From assembly GCA_040006895.1 (NCBI GenBank), contig JBDTWB010000239.1:1-5631 (forward strand): a DNA stretch of 5,631 bases, in the 5' to 3' direction. The translations under genes and the position numbers were made by a program. Under the pieces are notes generated by a model. It saw only the letters and a list, made by a program, of their open reading frames with translations. It ran no database searches and had not been told where the DNA came from. Position 1 is the first letter of the stretch. Every line of letters begins with the position of its first letter. The DNA is from CAIWHR01 sp040006895 (GTDB lineage Bacteria > Pseudomonadota > Gammaproteobacteria > Burkholderiales > Casimicrobiaceae). Shown one piece after another: positions 1 to 5,313 of this stretch.

Positions 1-971
1 GCCGTGAGACCGCCGAAGCGTCGCCCGAAGGCGTCATCGACGGGCGGCAGCGCGCCGTTCGGACCTTCGAGGGTCGTCGCCAGGTGGCGTTCGGCGCCGG
101 CAAGCGTCACCCGGTAGACGTCGCGGCAAAGCGCTGCGGCTGCATTCCCCGGCCAGTCGAGCGGCAGCAGCGCCGCGGGCAGCTGCGGGTCGCGCAAGAG
201 CGTGCGGCGGTAAGCGTGGATGAGGAGTGTGCGCACCGCGAAGCATTGACCCGGATCGCGGGCATCGGCGGGGTCGTGACGTAAACGCTCGACGACGTTG
301 CCGAAGCGCAGCAGGAAGGCGCGGTATTCCGCCGCGATCGCGGCGAGGTCCCACGCTTTGCCGACCGCCGCATGCAACGATTGGCAACCGGCCCGCGGAT
401 CGTCCCGTGCTCGGACCGCAATGATCCGGTCATCGACCCCGAGCGCTGCGGCAATCCTGGCGACGGCGCTCTCCAAGCGCGCCGGCCGTCCGAAGACCCC
501 GGGGCCCATGGTCCCGAAGCCTTCCCACGAAAGCTCAGCCTGCAGGCTGCGCCGCTGCGCGGCCGACAGGCCATCGGCGATCACGAGCTCCCACGCCTCG
601 TCCCACGTCGGTTCGACCGATGCGTAGATGCGGCGGTAGGCCGGCTCGAAACGCCGACCGCCTTCGCGGGTGAGGCGGTAGAGGCTGCGCCGTCCGATCG
701 GTGTGGACGCGAGCCAGCCTTCCTTGGCCAGCCGGAAGACGCTGGTGCGTACCAGCCGCTCCGAGACCCGCAACCGGGCCAGCAGCGCAATGAGTCCGGA
801 CAGCATCACCGCGCCACCATGCGGCGCGATGGCATCGCCCCAGACGGTGATCACGAGCGACTTGGCGCGTGGCGGATGCCGGGTGAGCTCGCGCGCGATC
901 CAGATCCGCACGGCCGGATCCGGATGGCGGTCGGGCAGTCCAGTCGCGTCACGGGGGTCAGGGGCGCTCAT
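1..971 (-). CDS. paaX: PaaX, phenylacetyl-CoA-responsive repressor (3' end cut by window edge)
   Basis: This is a cytoplasmic transcriptional repressor of phenylacetate catabolism; family members release DNA when they bind phenylacetyl-CoA. The frame stays open from the ATG at 971 to the window edge, giving 323 residues. Visible blocks match E. coli PaaX as I remember it: GDAIAPHGG (residues 45-53), the winged-helix region SERLVRTSVFRLAKEGWL (70-87) followed by GRRSLYRLT, WEGFG in the central part, LPLDWPG late, and FGRRFGGL at the very end of the visible part. E. coli PaaX has only about ten residues after that last block, so little is missing. A GTG codon lies directly before the ATG (974) and could be used instead. 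No strong Shine-Dalgarno is seen; a GC-rich hairpin sits just upstream. It is divergent from paaA, the usual arrangement for a regulator of its neighbour. Confidence 0.93.
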   Translation of the reverse strand, partial: MSAPDPRDATGLPDRHPDPAVRIWIARELTRHPPRAKSLVITVWGDAIAPHGGAVMLSGLIALLARLRVSERLVRTSVFRLAKEGWLASTPIGRRSLYRLTREGGRRFEPAYRRIYASVEPTWDEAWELVIADGLSAAQRRSLQAELSWEGFGTMGPGVFGRPARLESAVARIAAALGVDDRIIAVRARDDPRAGCQSLHAAVGKAWDLAAIAAEYRAFLLRFGNVVERLRHDPADARDPGQCFAVRTLLIHAYRRTLLRDPQLPAALLPLDWPGNAAAALCRDVYRVTLAGAERHLATTLEGPNGALPPVDDAFGRRFGGLT

Positions 972-980
972 CACTCGATT

Positions 981-999
981 CGGGCGGGGCCCCAGCCCG
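981..999 (-). other. GC-rich hairpin in the paaX leader
   Basis: Positions 981-985 (CGGGC) pair with 995-999 (GCCCG), and the inner GGGG/CCCC can extend the stem. On the paaX transcript the hairpin ends nine bases before the ATG, where a ribosome binding site would be expected; only a weak GAG is present there. It could lower paaX translation. In DNA of this GC content short GC palindromes are common, so the function is inference. Confidence 0.3.
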
Positions 1000-1051
1000 G
1001 CCGCAGGGCGCGATCGGCATCCGCAACGGCTCCAGGCGAGCCTCCGCAATC

Positions 1052-1080
1052 ATGATACAAATTTTGCACGAATGCTGCAA
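1052..1080 (-). promoter_or_regulatory. Predicted sigma70-like promoter for paaX
   Basis: Read on the minus strand, a -35-like TTGCAG (1080-1075) is followed after exactly 17 bases by a -10-like TATCAT (1057-1052), which matches 5 of 6 consensus bases. It mirrors the paaA promoter through the palindrome, and the two -35 elements sit within each other's spacer. RNA polymerase could hardly occupy both at once. The predicted paaX leader is about 75 bases. Confidence 0.5.
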
Positions 1081-1090
1081 AAAGTGTATC
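1054..1090. promoter_or_regulatory. Imperfect palindrome, likely operator between paaX and paaA
   Basis: Two 15-base arms (1054-1068 and 1076-1090), separated by seven bases, are inverted copies of each other at 13 of 15 positions. Each arm runs from GATAC at the outside to TTGCA at the inside. The palindrome is AT-rich in an otherwise GC-rich region and covers most of both predicted divergent promoters. A dimeric regulator bound here would block both directions. PaaX is the obvious candidate because its gene is adjacent and divergent. The TGCA-N7-TGCA core also resembles the TGCA-N6-TGCA pattern I recall for BoxR-type regulators of benzoyl-CoA genes, with spacing one base longer. The identity of the binding protein is inference. 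Confidence 0.65.
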
Positions 1091-1092
1091 GT
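1064..1092 (+). promoter_or_regulatory. Predicted sigma70-like promoter for paaA
   Basis: A -35-like TTGCAC at 1064-1069 and a -10-like TATCGT at 1087-1092 are separated by 17 bases. Transcription would start near 1099 and leave a leader of about 30 bases carrying the paaA Shine-Dalgarno. The hexamers are moderate matches (3/6 and 4/6), as expected for a regulated promoter, and both lie largely inside the palindrome at 1054-1090. Confidence 0.5.
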
Positions 1093-1105
1093 TTCCATGG
1101 AACCC

Positions 1106-1127
1106 GGAGACTGCGGAGGAGACTGCG
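1106..1127 (+). repeat. Duplicated Shine-Dalgarno block before paaA
   Basis: The ten bases GGAGACTGCG occur at 1106-1115 and again at 1118-1127, a 12-base period. The second copy gives GGAGGAGA (1115-1122) with six bases before the ATG at 1129, an excellent ribosome binding site that fixes the paaA start. The first copy places another GGAG 19 bases from the ATG, too far for direct use. Confidence 0.6.
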
Positions 1128-1128
1128 T

Positions 1129-2112
1129 ATGTATGCCCAGCTCGTCGATACGGGCCTCGCAAAGGTACAGGCTGCCGAGGATCTCGGTCCGGCCGAGGCC
1201 GCCTTCCAGGCGCGCGTCGACGCCGACGTGCGCATCGAGCCCAAGGACTGGATGCCTGAAGCCTACCGTCGCACGCTCGTCCGGCAGATCTCGCAGCACG
1301 CCCATTCCGAAATCGTCGGCATGCTGCCGGAAGGCAACTGGCTGACCCGCGCCCCCACGCTGAAGCGCAAGGCCATCCTGATGGCCAAGATCCAGGACGA
1401 GGCCGGGCACGGGCTGTATCTCTATTCCGCAGCCGAGACGCTGGGTGTCTCGCGCGACCAGTTGACCGAAGACCTCCTGGCGGGCCGCGCCAAATATTCG
1501 AGCATCTTCAACTATCCGACGCTCACGTGGGCCGACATCGGTGCGGTCGGATGGCTCGTCGATGGTGCGGCGATCATGAACCAGATTCCGATCTGCCGGT
1601 GCTCGTACGGGCCTTACGCCCGGGCGATGGTGCGCATCTGCAAGGAGGAGAGCTTCCACCAGCGCCAGGGCTACGACATCATGCTCGCGCTGTGTCGCGG
1701 CACCACGGAGCAGAAGGCCATGGCCCAGGATGCCTTGAATCGCTGGTGGTGGCCTTCGGTGATGATGTTCGGGCCGTCCGACGCGGAAAGCGTGCACAGC
1801 GCCCAGTCGGCGCGCTGGAAGATCAAGCTTCTCTCCAACGACGAGCTTCGCCAGCGCTTCGTCGACCAGACCGTGCCGCAGGCCGAGTACCTCGGACTCA
1901 CCATGCCTGATCCGGAGCTCGCCTGGGACGACGAGACCCAGCACTACCGGTTCGGCGCGATCGATTGGGCCGAGTTCTACGAGGTCATCAAGGGCAACGG
2001 TCCCTGCAACCGCGAGCGCCTGCAAGCCCGGCGCGACGCCTGGACGGATGGCGCCTGGGTGCGCGAGGCGGCCATGGCGCACGCCGGGAAGCGTGCCGCC
2101 AAGGCGGCCTAG
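1129..2112 (+). CDS. paaA: PaaA, catalytic diiron subunit of phenylacetyl-CoA 1,2-epoxidase
   Basis: PaaA is the oxygen-activating subunit of the cytoplasmic PaaABCE multicomponent monooxygenase, which turns phenylacetyl-CoA into its ring-1,2-epoxide using O2 and reducing power from PaaE. The 327-residue protein aligns with E. coli PaaA (309 aa) at a constant offset of 19 through the metal-binding region. Likely diiron ligands are Glu61, Glu91 and His94 (in QDEAGHG), Asp145, Glu174 and His177 (in EESFHQRQ). Other hallmark blocks are HAHSEIVGMLPEGNW, YSSIFNYPTL and NDELRQRFVD. The start at MYAQ is chosen for its strong Shine-Dalgarno; the frame is open further upstream but that would run through the promoter. 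The TAG stop is at the same time the first three bases of a repeat unit, so the original C-terminus may have been slightly different. All key residues are intact. Confidence 0.97.
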   Translation: MYAQLVDTGLAKVQAAEDLGPAEAAFQARVDADVRIEPKDWMPEAYRRTLVRQISQHAHSEIVGMLPEGNWLTRAPTLKRKAILMAKIQDEAGHGLYLYSAAETLGVSRDQLTEDLLAGRAKYSSIFNYPTLTWADIGAVGWLVDGAAIMNQIPICRCSYGPYARAMVRICKEESFHQRQGYDIMLALCRGTTEQKAMAQDALNRWWWPSVMMFGPSDAESVHSAQSARWKIKLLSNDELRQRFVDQTVPQAEYLGLTMPDPELAWDDETQHYRFGAIDWAEFYEVIKGNGPCNRERLQARRDAWTDGAWVREAAMAHAGKRAAKAA

Positions 2113-2165
2113 CCGGTTAATGGGGTCAGATCAAGTTAGCCGGTTAATGGGGTCAGATCAAGTTA
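2110..2165 (+). repeat. Two tandem 27-base units beginning at the paaA stop codon
   Basis: Units at 2110-2136 and 2137-2163 are identical, and identity continues two bases further. Each begins TAGCCGGTTAATGGGGTCAG. The first TAG is the stop codon of paaA, so the array begins exactly at the gene end. Confidence 0.9.
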
Positions 2166-2166
2166 T

Positions 2167-2258
2167 CGACGGCTAATGGGGTCAGACCAAGTTATCCATG
2201 CGAGCCGGTTAATGGCGACGACGGCTAATGGGGTCAGACCAAGTTATCCATGCGAGCC
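2167..2258 (+). repeat. Two 40-base exact direct repeats with 52-base period
   Basis: Positions 2167-2206 and 2219-2258 are identical over 40 bases. Each holds the core with CAGACCAAG in place of CAGATCAAG, followed by TTATCCATGCGAGCC. The 12 bases between them (2207-2218) are the tail of a truncated core copy, CCGGTTAATGG at 2205-2215, suggesting that array growth or recombination trimmed one unit. Confidence 0.9.
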
Positions 2259-2378
2259 ATCGGGTCAGGTCCGGGATCAGAGGCGTGACGCTGACCTTCG
2301 CATGCAGCGCCTTTGCCTACCGCGCAATGCGAGGGCGACACCATGCAATCGATAGCCTGCATTCCGCGCAGCGGATCC

Positions 2379-2399
2379 GGATAACTTGATCTGACCCCA
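2379..2399 (-). repeat. Inverted copy of the core, right arm next to the paaB ribosome binding site
   Basis: On the minus strand these bases read TGGGGTCAGATCAAGTTATC plus one C. They match the direct copy at 2148-2167 over 20 bases without mismatch and the copies starting at 2177 and 2229 with one mismatch over 21. In the transcript this arm could pair with any one of four upstream copies. It ends eight bases before the paaB Shine-Dalgarno. Confidence 0.85.
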
Positions 2400-2419
2400 C
2401 TGGATCGAGGACGATGGCG

Positions 2420-2701
2420 ATGAACGAGTGGCCGCTCTGGGAAGTCTTCATTCGCAGCCAGCATGGGCTCGCGCACAAGCATGTCGGCAGCCTGCATGCA
2501 TCGGACCCGGAAATGGCGATCCGCAATGCCCGCGACGTCTACACCCGGCGCAACGAAGGCGTGTCGATCTGGGTGGTCAGGGCCGGCGACATCGTGGCCT
2601 CGAGCCCGGGGGACAAGGAAGCCCTGTTTGAGCCGGCCCGGAGCAAGGTCTATCGGCATCCCACGTTTTTCCCGATGCCCGATGAAGTGAAGCACCTCTA
2701 G
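2420..2701 (+). CDS. paaB: PaaB, small subunit of phenylacetyl-CoA 1,2-epoxidase
   Basis: PaaB is a small subunit of the PaaABCE complex; it is not catalytic and is thought to bridge PaaAC units. Counting from the upstream ATG at 2414 the protein has 95 residues, like E. coli PaaB, with WPLWEVFIR (6-14), HKHVGSLHA (21-29), YTRRNEGVSIWVV (43-55) and KVYRHPTFF (78-86), all strongly conserved family blocks. Two in-frame ATGs compete. The Shine-Dalgarno GAGGA at 2407-2411 is only two bases from the ATG at 2414 but eight from the one at 2420, so I prefer 2420 (93 residues, beginning MNEWPLW). The gene follows the repeat cluster directly, so its expression depends on readthrough or on an unseen promoter there. 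Twelve bases separate it from paaC. Confidence 0.95.
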   Translation: MNEWPLWEVFIRSQHGLAHKHVGSLHASDPEMAIRNARDVYTRRNEGVSIWVVRAGDIVASSPGDKEALFEPARSKVYRHPTFFPMPDEVKHL

Positions 2702-2713
2702 CGGAGAGCGGGC

Positions 2714-3496
2714 GTGGCGCGCGATGCCTTGCTGTTCGACTATCTCCTCCGGCTCGCCGATTCGCCGCTGATCCTCGCTCAGCGTCTCGGCGAGTGGGTG
2801 GGCCGGGGTCCGATTCTCGAGGAAGACATGGCGCTCGCCAACGTCGGCCTCGACCTGCTCGGCCAGGCGCGGTTGTGGCTCGGCCGTGCCGGCGAGGTCG
2901 ATACCCAGGACGACACCCCGGGTCGCGACGAGGACCAGCTCGCGTTCCTGCGCGACGCCAGCGACTTTCGCAACCTGTTGATCGTCGAGCTGCCCAACGG
3001 CAACTTTGCCGACACGATCGTGCGCCAGTACCTCTTCGACGCCTGGCACGCGCTCGCCCTGGGCGGACTCGCGCGATCGGCCGACGCGGGCATCGCCGCG
3101 ATTGCCGCCAAGGCCGTGAAGGAAGTCACCTATCACGTCGAGCGCTCGGGCGACTGGGTGATCCGCCTCGGCGACGGCACCGACGTGTCGCACGCCAAGG
3201 CGCAGGCGGCGCTCGATGCGTTGTGGCCCTACACCGGCGAGATGTTCATGGTCGATGCGGTCGATCACGCCCTGCTCGACGCTGGCGTCGGCATCGACCT
3301 CGAGGCGCTGCAGCAGCCATGGCGCAGTGCGGTCGAGCCGGTGCTCGGCGAGGCGACGCTGGCGATCCCGGCCGCGACGTTCATGCAGGGCAGCCGCGGC
3401 CGCGGTGGCAAGCAAGGGGTGCACACCGAGCATCTGGGCCACCTCCTGCCGGAAATGCAGATCCTGCAGCGCACCTATCCGGGAGCGCAGTGGTGA
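2714..3496 (+). CDS. paaC: PaaC, structural subunit of phenylacetyl-CoA 1,2-epoxidase
   Basis: PaaC is the ferritin-fold partner of PaaA; in the family it has lost the diiron site and serves as a structural subunit holding PaaA in its active form. The 260-residue protein (E. coli 248) shows the family blocks QRLGEWVGRGP (23-33), LALANVGLDLLGQAR-like sequence (40-53), NLLIVELPNGNFADTIVRQY (87-106) ending in FDAWH, RLGDGTDVS (151-159) and the C-terminal GVHTEHLGHLLPEMQ to PGAQW (235-260). The start is GTG, supported by GGAGAG at 2703-2708 with five bases of spacing and by the MARDALLFDYLLRLAD alignment. Its TGA overlaps the GTG start of paaD by four bases, indicating coupled translation. The substitution of PaaA's metal ligands is consistent with the non-catalytic role. 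Confidence 0.96.
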   Translation: MARDALLFDYLLRLADSPLILAQRLGEWVGRGPILEEDMALANVGLDLLGQARLWLGRAGEVDTQDDTPGRDEDQLAFLRDASDFRNLLIVELPNGNFADTIVRQYLFDAWHALALGGLARSADAGIAAIAAKAVKEVTYHVERSGDWVIRLGDGTDVSHAKAQAALDALWPYTGEMFMVDAVDHALLDAGVGIDLEALQQPWRSAVEPVLGEATLAIPAATFMQGSRGRGGKQGVHTEHLGHLLPEMQILQRTYPGAQW

Positions 3497-4071
3497 GCCT
3501 CGCGCCGGCCGCGCTCGCCAGCGGACAGGATCGCGCTCCGGCATCCCGGCATCCCTCGATGGGCGCGATCTGGTCGGCGCTCGCGGGGGTCGCCGATCCC
3601 GAGATTCCGGTCGTGTCCGTGGTCGACCTCGGCATCGTGCGCAGGGTCGGTTGGGACCCGGATGCGGCCGCACGCCTGGTGGTGCAGGTCACGCCGACGT
3701 ACTCGGGTTGTCCGGCGACCGACCTCATCAACGCCGAGATCCGCGCCGCGCTCGCGGCGATCGGGGTCGCCGACGTGCGGATCGACATGGTGCTGAGCCC
3801 GCCATGGACGACGGCGTGCCTGACGCCGACCGGCCAGCGGCAGCTCCTGGCCTACGGTATAGCCCCGCCGGGAGCGGCCAGGCCGGCCTCGCATGCCCGG
3901 GTGGATGTCGCGGGCATCAGCCCGCTGCGCCGTGCCGGCATCGCGGTGTCCTGTCCACGCTGCGGGTCGGAGGACACTGCGCTCGTCGCCCAGTTCGGCT
4001 CGACCGCCTGCAAGGCGCAGTATCGCTGCCGCGCGTGCCTCGAGCCGTTCGACTTCTTCAAGCCGATCTAG
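3493..4071 (+). CDS. paaD: PaaD, metal-centre maturation protein for the epoxidase (MIP18/DUF59 type)
   Basis: PaaD belongs to the MIP18/SufT-like (DUF59) family. It is needed for the activity of the epoxidase but is not part of the purified complex, and is thought to help assemble its iron or iron-sulfur centres. The 192-residue protein carries DPEIPV (35-40), TPTYSGCPAT with Cys73 (67-76), PPWTT (103-107), and a zinc-ribbon-like C-terminus with CPRC (154-157), FGSTACKA (168-175) and CRAC (179-182). The GTG start overlaps the paaC stop (GTGA) and has GGGAG at 3481-3485 seven bases upstream. An ATG at 3559 (MGAIWSAL) would give 170 residues, closer to the E. coli length, but lacks a ribosome binding site. 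The protein ends DFFKPI, whereas E. coli ends with FKCI, so one conserved terminal cysteine is absent. Confidence 0.93.
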   Translation: MSLAPAALASGQDRAPASRHPSMGAIWSALAGVADPEIPVVSVVDLGIVRRVGWDPDAAARLVVQVTPTYSGCPATDLINAEIRAALAAIGVADVRIDMVLSPPWTTACLTPTGQRQLLAYGIAPPGAARPASHARVDVAGISPLRRAGIAVSCPRCGSEDTALVAQFGSTACKAQYRCRACLEPFDFFKPI

Positions 4072-4077
4072 CACCGG

Positions 4078-5154
4078 ATGAGCCGCTTCCATCCTCTCAA
4101 GATCGGCCGCGTCGATCGCGAAACCCGCGATGCGGTGGCTGTGACCTTCGAAGTGCCCGCCGAACTCGAGCAGAACTTCCGCTTCGCTCCGGGCCAGCAC
4201 CTCACGTTGCGAACCCGGATCGGCGACGAGGAGGTGCGGCGGTCCTATTCCCTGTGCGCACCGGTCCACGACGGACGGCTGCGCATCGCCATCAAGCGCA
4301 ATCCCGGGGGCGTGTTCTCGAACTGGGCCAACGACACGCTGCGGCCGGGCGCGACGCTCGAGGTGCTGCCGCCGCTCGGCCATTTCCACCTGCCGCTCGA
4401 TGCCGCGCATCGCCTGCACTACCTCGCCTTCGCCGCAGGCAGCGGCATCACCCCGGTGCTGTCGATCATCGCCACCACCCTCGCTGCGGAACCGCACAGC
4501 CGCTTCACACTGGTCTACGGCAACCGCGCATCCGCCACCGTGATGTTTCGCGAGGAGCTCGCCGCTCTGAAGGACATTTACCTCGAACGCTTCAACCTCG
4601 TGCACGTGCTGTCGCGCGAGGCGCAGGACATTCCGCTTTTCCACGGCCGCATCGATCGGGAGAAAGTGGCCGCGCTCGTCGCCCAGTGGATCCGCATCGA
4701 CGACGTCGACGCCGTGTTCGTCTGCGGTCCGGAAGGCATGATGAGCGACGTGCGCGCGGCGCTGGTCGCAGCGGGATTCCCCGACGCAAAAATCCGCATG
4801 GAGCGCTTCGCCACCAGCGTGCCGAAACAGACCCACACCGCCCATGCCGCGCCCACGCCGGGGCACACGCGATGCGAGGTGACGGTGGTGCTCGACGGCA
4901 TGACGCGGAGCTTTCCCCTCGAGAAATCCTCGGAAAGCATCCTCGAGGCCGGGCTCAGGGCCGGCATCGAGCTGCCGTACTCGTGCCAGTCGGGCGTGTG
5001 CTCGACGTGCCGCGCCAAGCTCGTGACTGGCGAGGTCGACATGGATGCGAACTTCGCCCTGGAAGACTACGAGGTCGCGCGCGGTTTCGTGCTCACCTGC
5101 CAGAGCTACGCGGTCACCGATGCCGTGACCGTCGATTACGATCAAACGGCCTAG
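4078..5154 (+). CDS. paaE: PaaE, NAD(P)H-dependent reductase subunit of phenylacetyl-CoA epoxidase
   Basis: PaaE passes electrons from NAD(P)H through FAD and a [2Fe-2S] cluster to the PaaA diiron centre. The 358 residues split into three domains. The FAD domain has FAPGQHL (36-42) and RSYSLCAP (55-62). The NAD(P)-binding domain has GSGITPVLS (121-129) and CGPEGMM (216-222). A linker rich in His, Thr, Ala and Pro (about 249-264) leads to a C-terminal plant-type ferredoxin domain with cluster ligands Cys303, Cys308, Cys311 (CQSGVCSTC) and Cys341 (LTCQS). Length and order match E. coli PaaE. The start lies six bases after the paaD stop; the Shine-Dalgarno is poor, so translation is probably coupled to paaD. 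All expected cofactor residues are present. Generic phthalate-dioxygenase-type reductases share the fold, but the context settles the assignment. Confidence 0.96.
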   Translation: MSRFHPLKIGRVDRETRDAVAVTFEVPAELEQNFRFAPGQHLTLRTRIGDEEVRRSYSLCAPVHDGRLRIAIKRNPGGVFSNWANDTLRPGATLEVLPPLGHFHLPLDAAHRLHYLAFAAGSGITPVLSIIATTLAAEPHSRFTLVYGNRASATVMFREELAALKDIYLERFNLVHVLSREAQDIPLFHGRIDREKVAALVAQWIRIDDVDAVFVCGPEGMMSDVRAALVAAGFPDAKIRMERFATSVPKQTHTAHAAPTPGHTRCEVTVVLDGMTRSFPLEKSSESILEAGLRAGIELPYSCQSGVCSTCRAKLVTGEVDMDANFALEDYEVARGFVLTCQSYAVTDAVTVDYDQTA

Positions 5155-5226
5155 CGTCCCGAAGCGGAATTCGCACCGCCGCAGCCATGGCAAGGTTATT
5201 CAACGAACTACCGATTCGGGACACTC

Positions 5227-5246
5227 GCGGCCGTCCGGGCGGTCGC
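5227..5246 (+). other. Strong GC hairpin downstream of paaE
   Basis: GCGGCCGT (5227-5234) and GCGGTCGC (5239-5246) can form an eight-pair stem, with two G-U pairs, around a four-base CCGG loop. No run of T follows, so it is not a classical rho-independent terminator. It could stabilise the 3' end of the paaABCDE message, assist rho-dependent termination, or be chance in GC-rich DNA. Confidence 0.35.
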
Positions 5247-5254
5247 GCGCGGCG

Positions 5255-5263
5255 TGCTAAAGT
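5255..5263 (+). promoter_or_regulatory. Possible extended -10 promoter element before paaN
   Basis: TGCTAAAGT at 5255-5263 fits an extended -10 (TGN followed by TAAAGT). I see no recognisable -35 hexamer 16-18 bases upstream. Transcription would begin near 5270 and leave a leader of about 45 bases. The 159-base gap between paaE and paaN makes an additional promoter plausible, but readthrough from paaE is equally possible. Confidence 0.3.
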
Positions 5264-5313
5264 TTGCCGTCTGATTTCGATTTGGCCGCACGCATTTTCC
5301 GCAGGAGTTGCCC

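Larger units (their letters stand above)
2110..2399. mobile_element. Repeat cluster inserted between paaA and paaB (RAYT/MITE-like remnant)
   Basis: This roughly 290-base stretch has no credible gene. It holds several copies of a core reading TAATGGGGTCAGAYCAAGTTA: complete at 2118-2138, 2145-2165, 2174-2194 and 2226-2246, truncated at 2205-2215, and degenerate at 2259-2271. One inverted copy lies at 2381-2399. About 120 bases of non-repeated DNA (2259-2380) lie between the direct and inverted copies. Direct copies facing an inverted copy at the far end are typical of short non-autonomous elements. From memory, similar cores flank REP-associated tyrosine transposase genes in betaproteobacteria. 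No transposase motif and no obvious target duplication is visible. The core is markedly more AT-rich than the flanking genes, and in other paa operons paaA and paaB are usually nearly adjacent. Confidence 0.6.

Noticed and set aside
372..1055. Plus-strand open frame (227 residues) opposite paaX
   Set aside because: Shadow of paaX on the opposite strand, no recognisable domain, Arg/Gly/Pro-rich.
703..1128. Upstream extension of the paaA frame to an ATG at 703
   Set aside because: It would run antisense through paaX and through the promoter region; the ATG at 1129 has a strong ribosome binding site and matches the family N-terminus.
2234..2260. Minus-strand MARM... reading in the repeat cluster as the start of a lost RAYT transposase
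   Set aside because: RAYT proteins often begin similarly, but the frame stops after nine codons, the ATG context is part of the repeat, and no HUH or catalytic Tyr motif is present.
2110..2399. Repeat cluster as a CRISPR array
   Set aside because: Units are tandem or spaced irregularly, the 'spacers' are themselves repeat fragments, and one copy is inverted; no cas gene is near.
2234..3673. Minus-strand open frame (479 residues) opposite paaB and paaC
   Set aside because: Antisense shadow of paaB and paaC that happens to run into the repeat cluster; no motif recognised.
3475..5193. Long minus-strand open frame (572 residues) opposite paaD and paaE
   Set aside because: It mirrors two well-recognised genes, has no family resemblance and reads as GC-rich codon-shadow protein (runs of Arg, Gly, His).
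5227..5246. Hairpin as a rho-independent terminator
   Set aside because: No T-rich tract follows the stem, so it is listed only as a hairpin of uncertain role.
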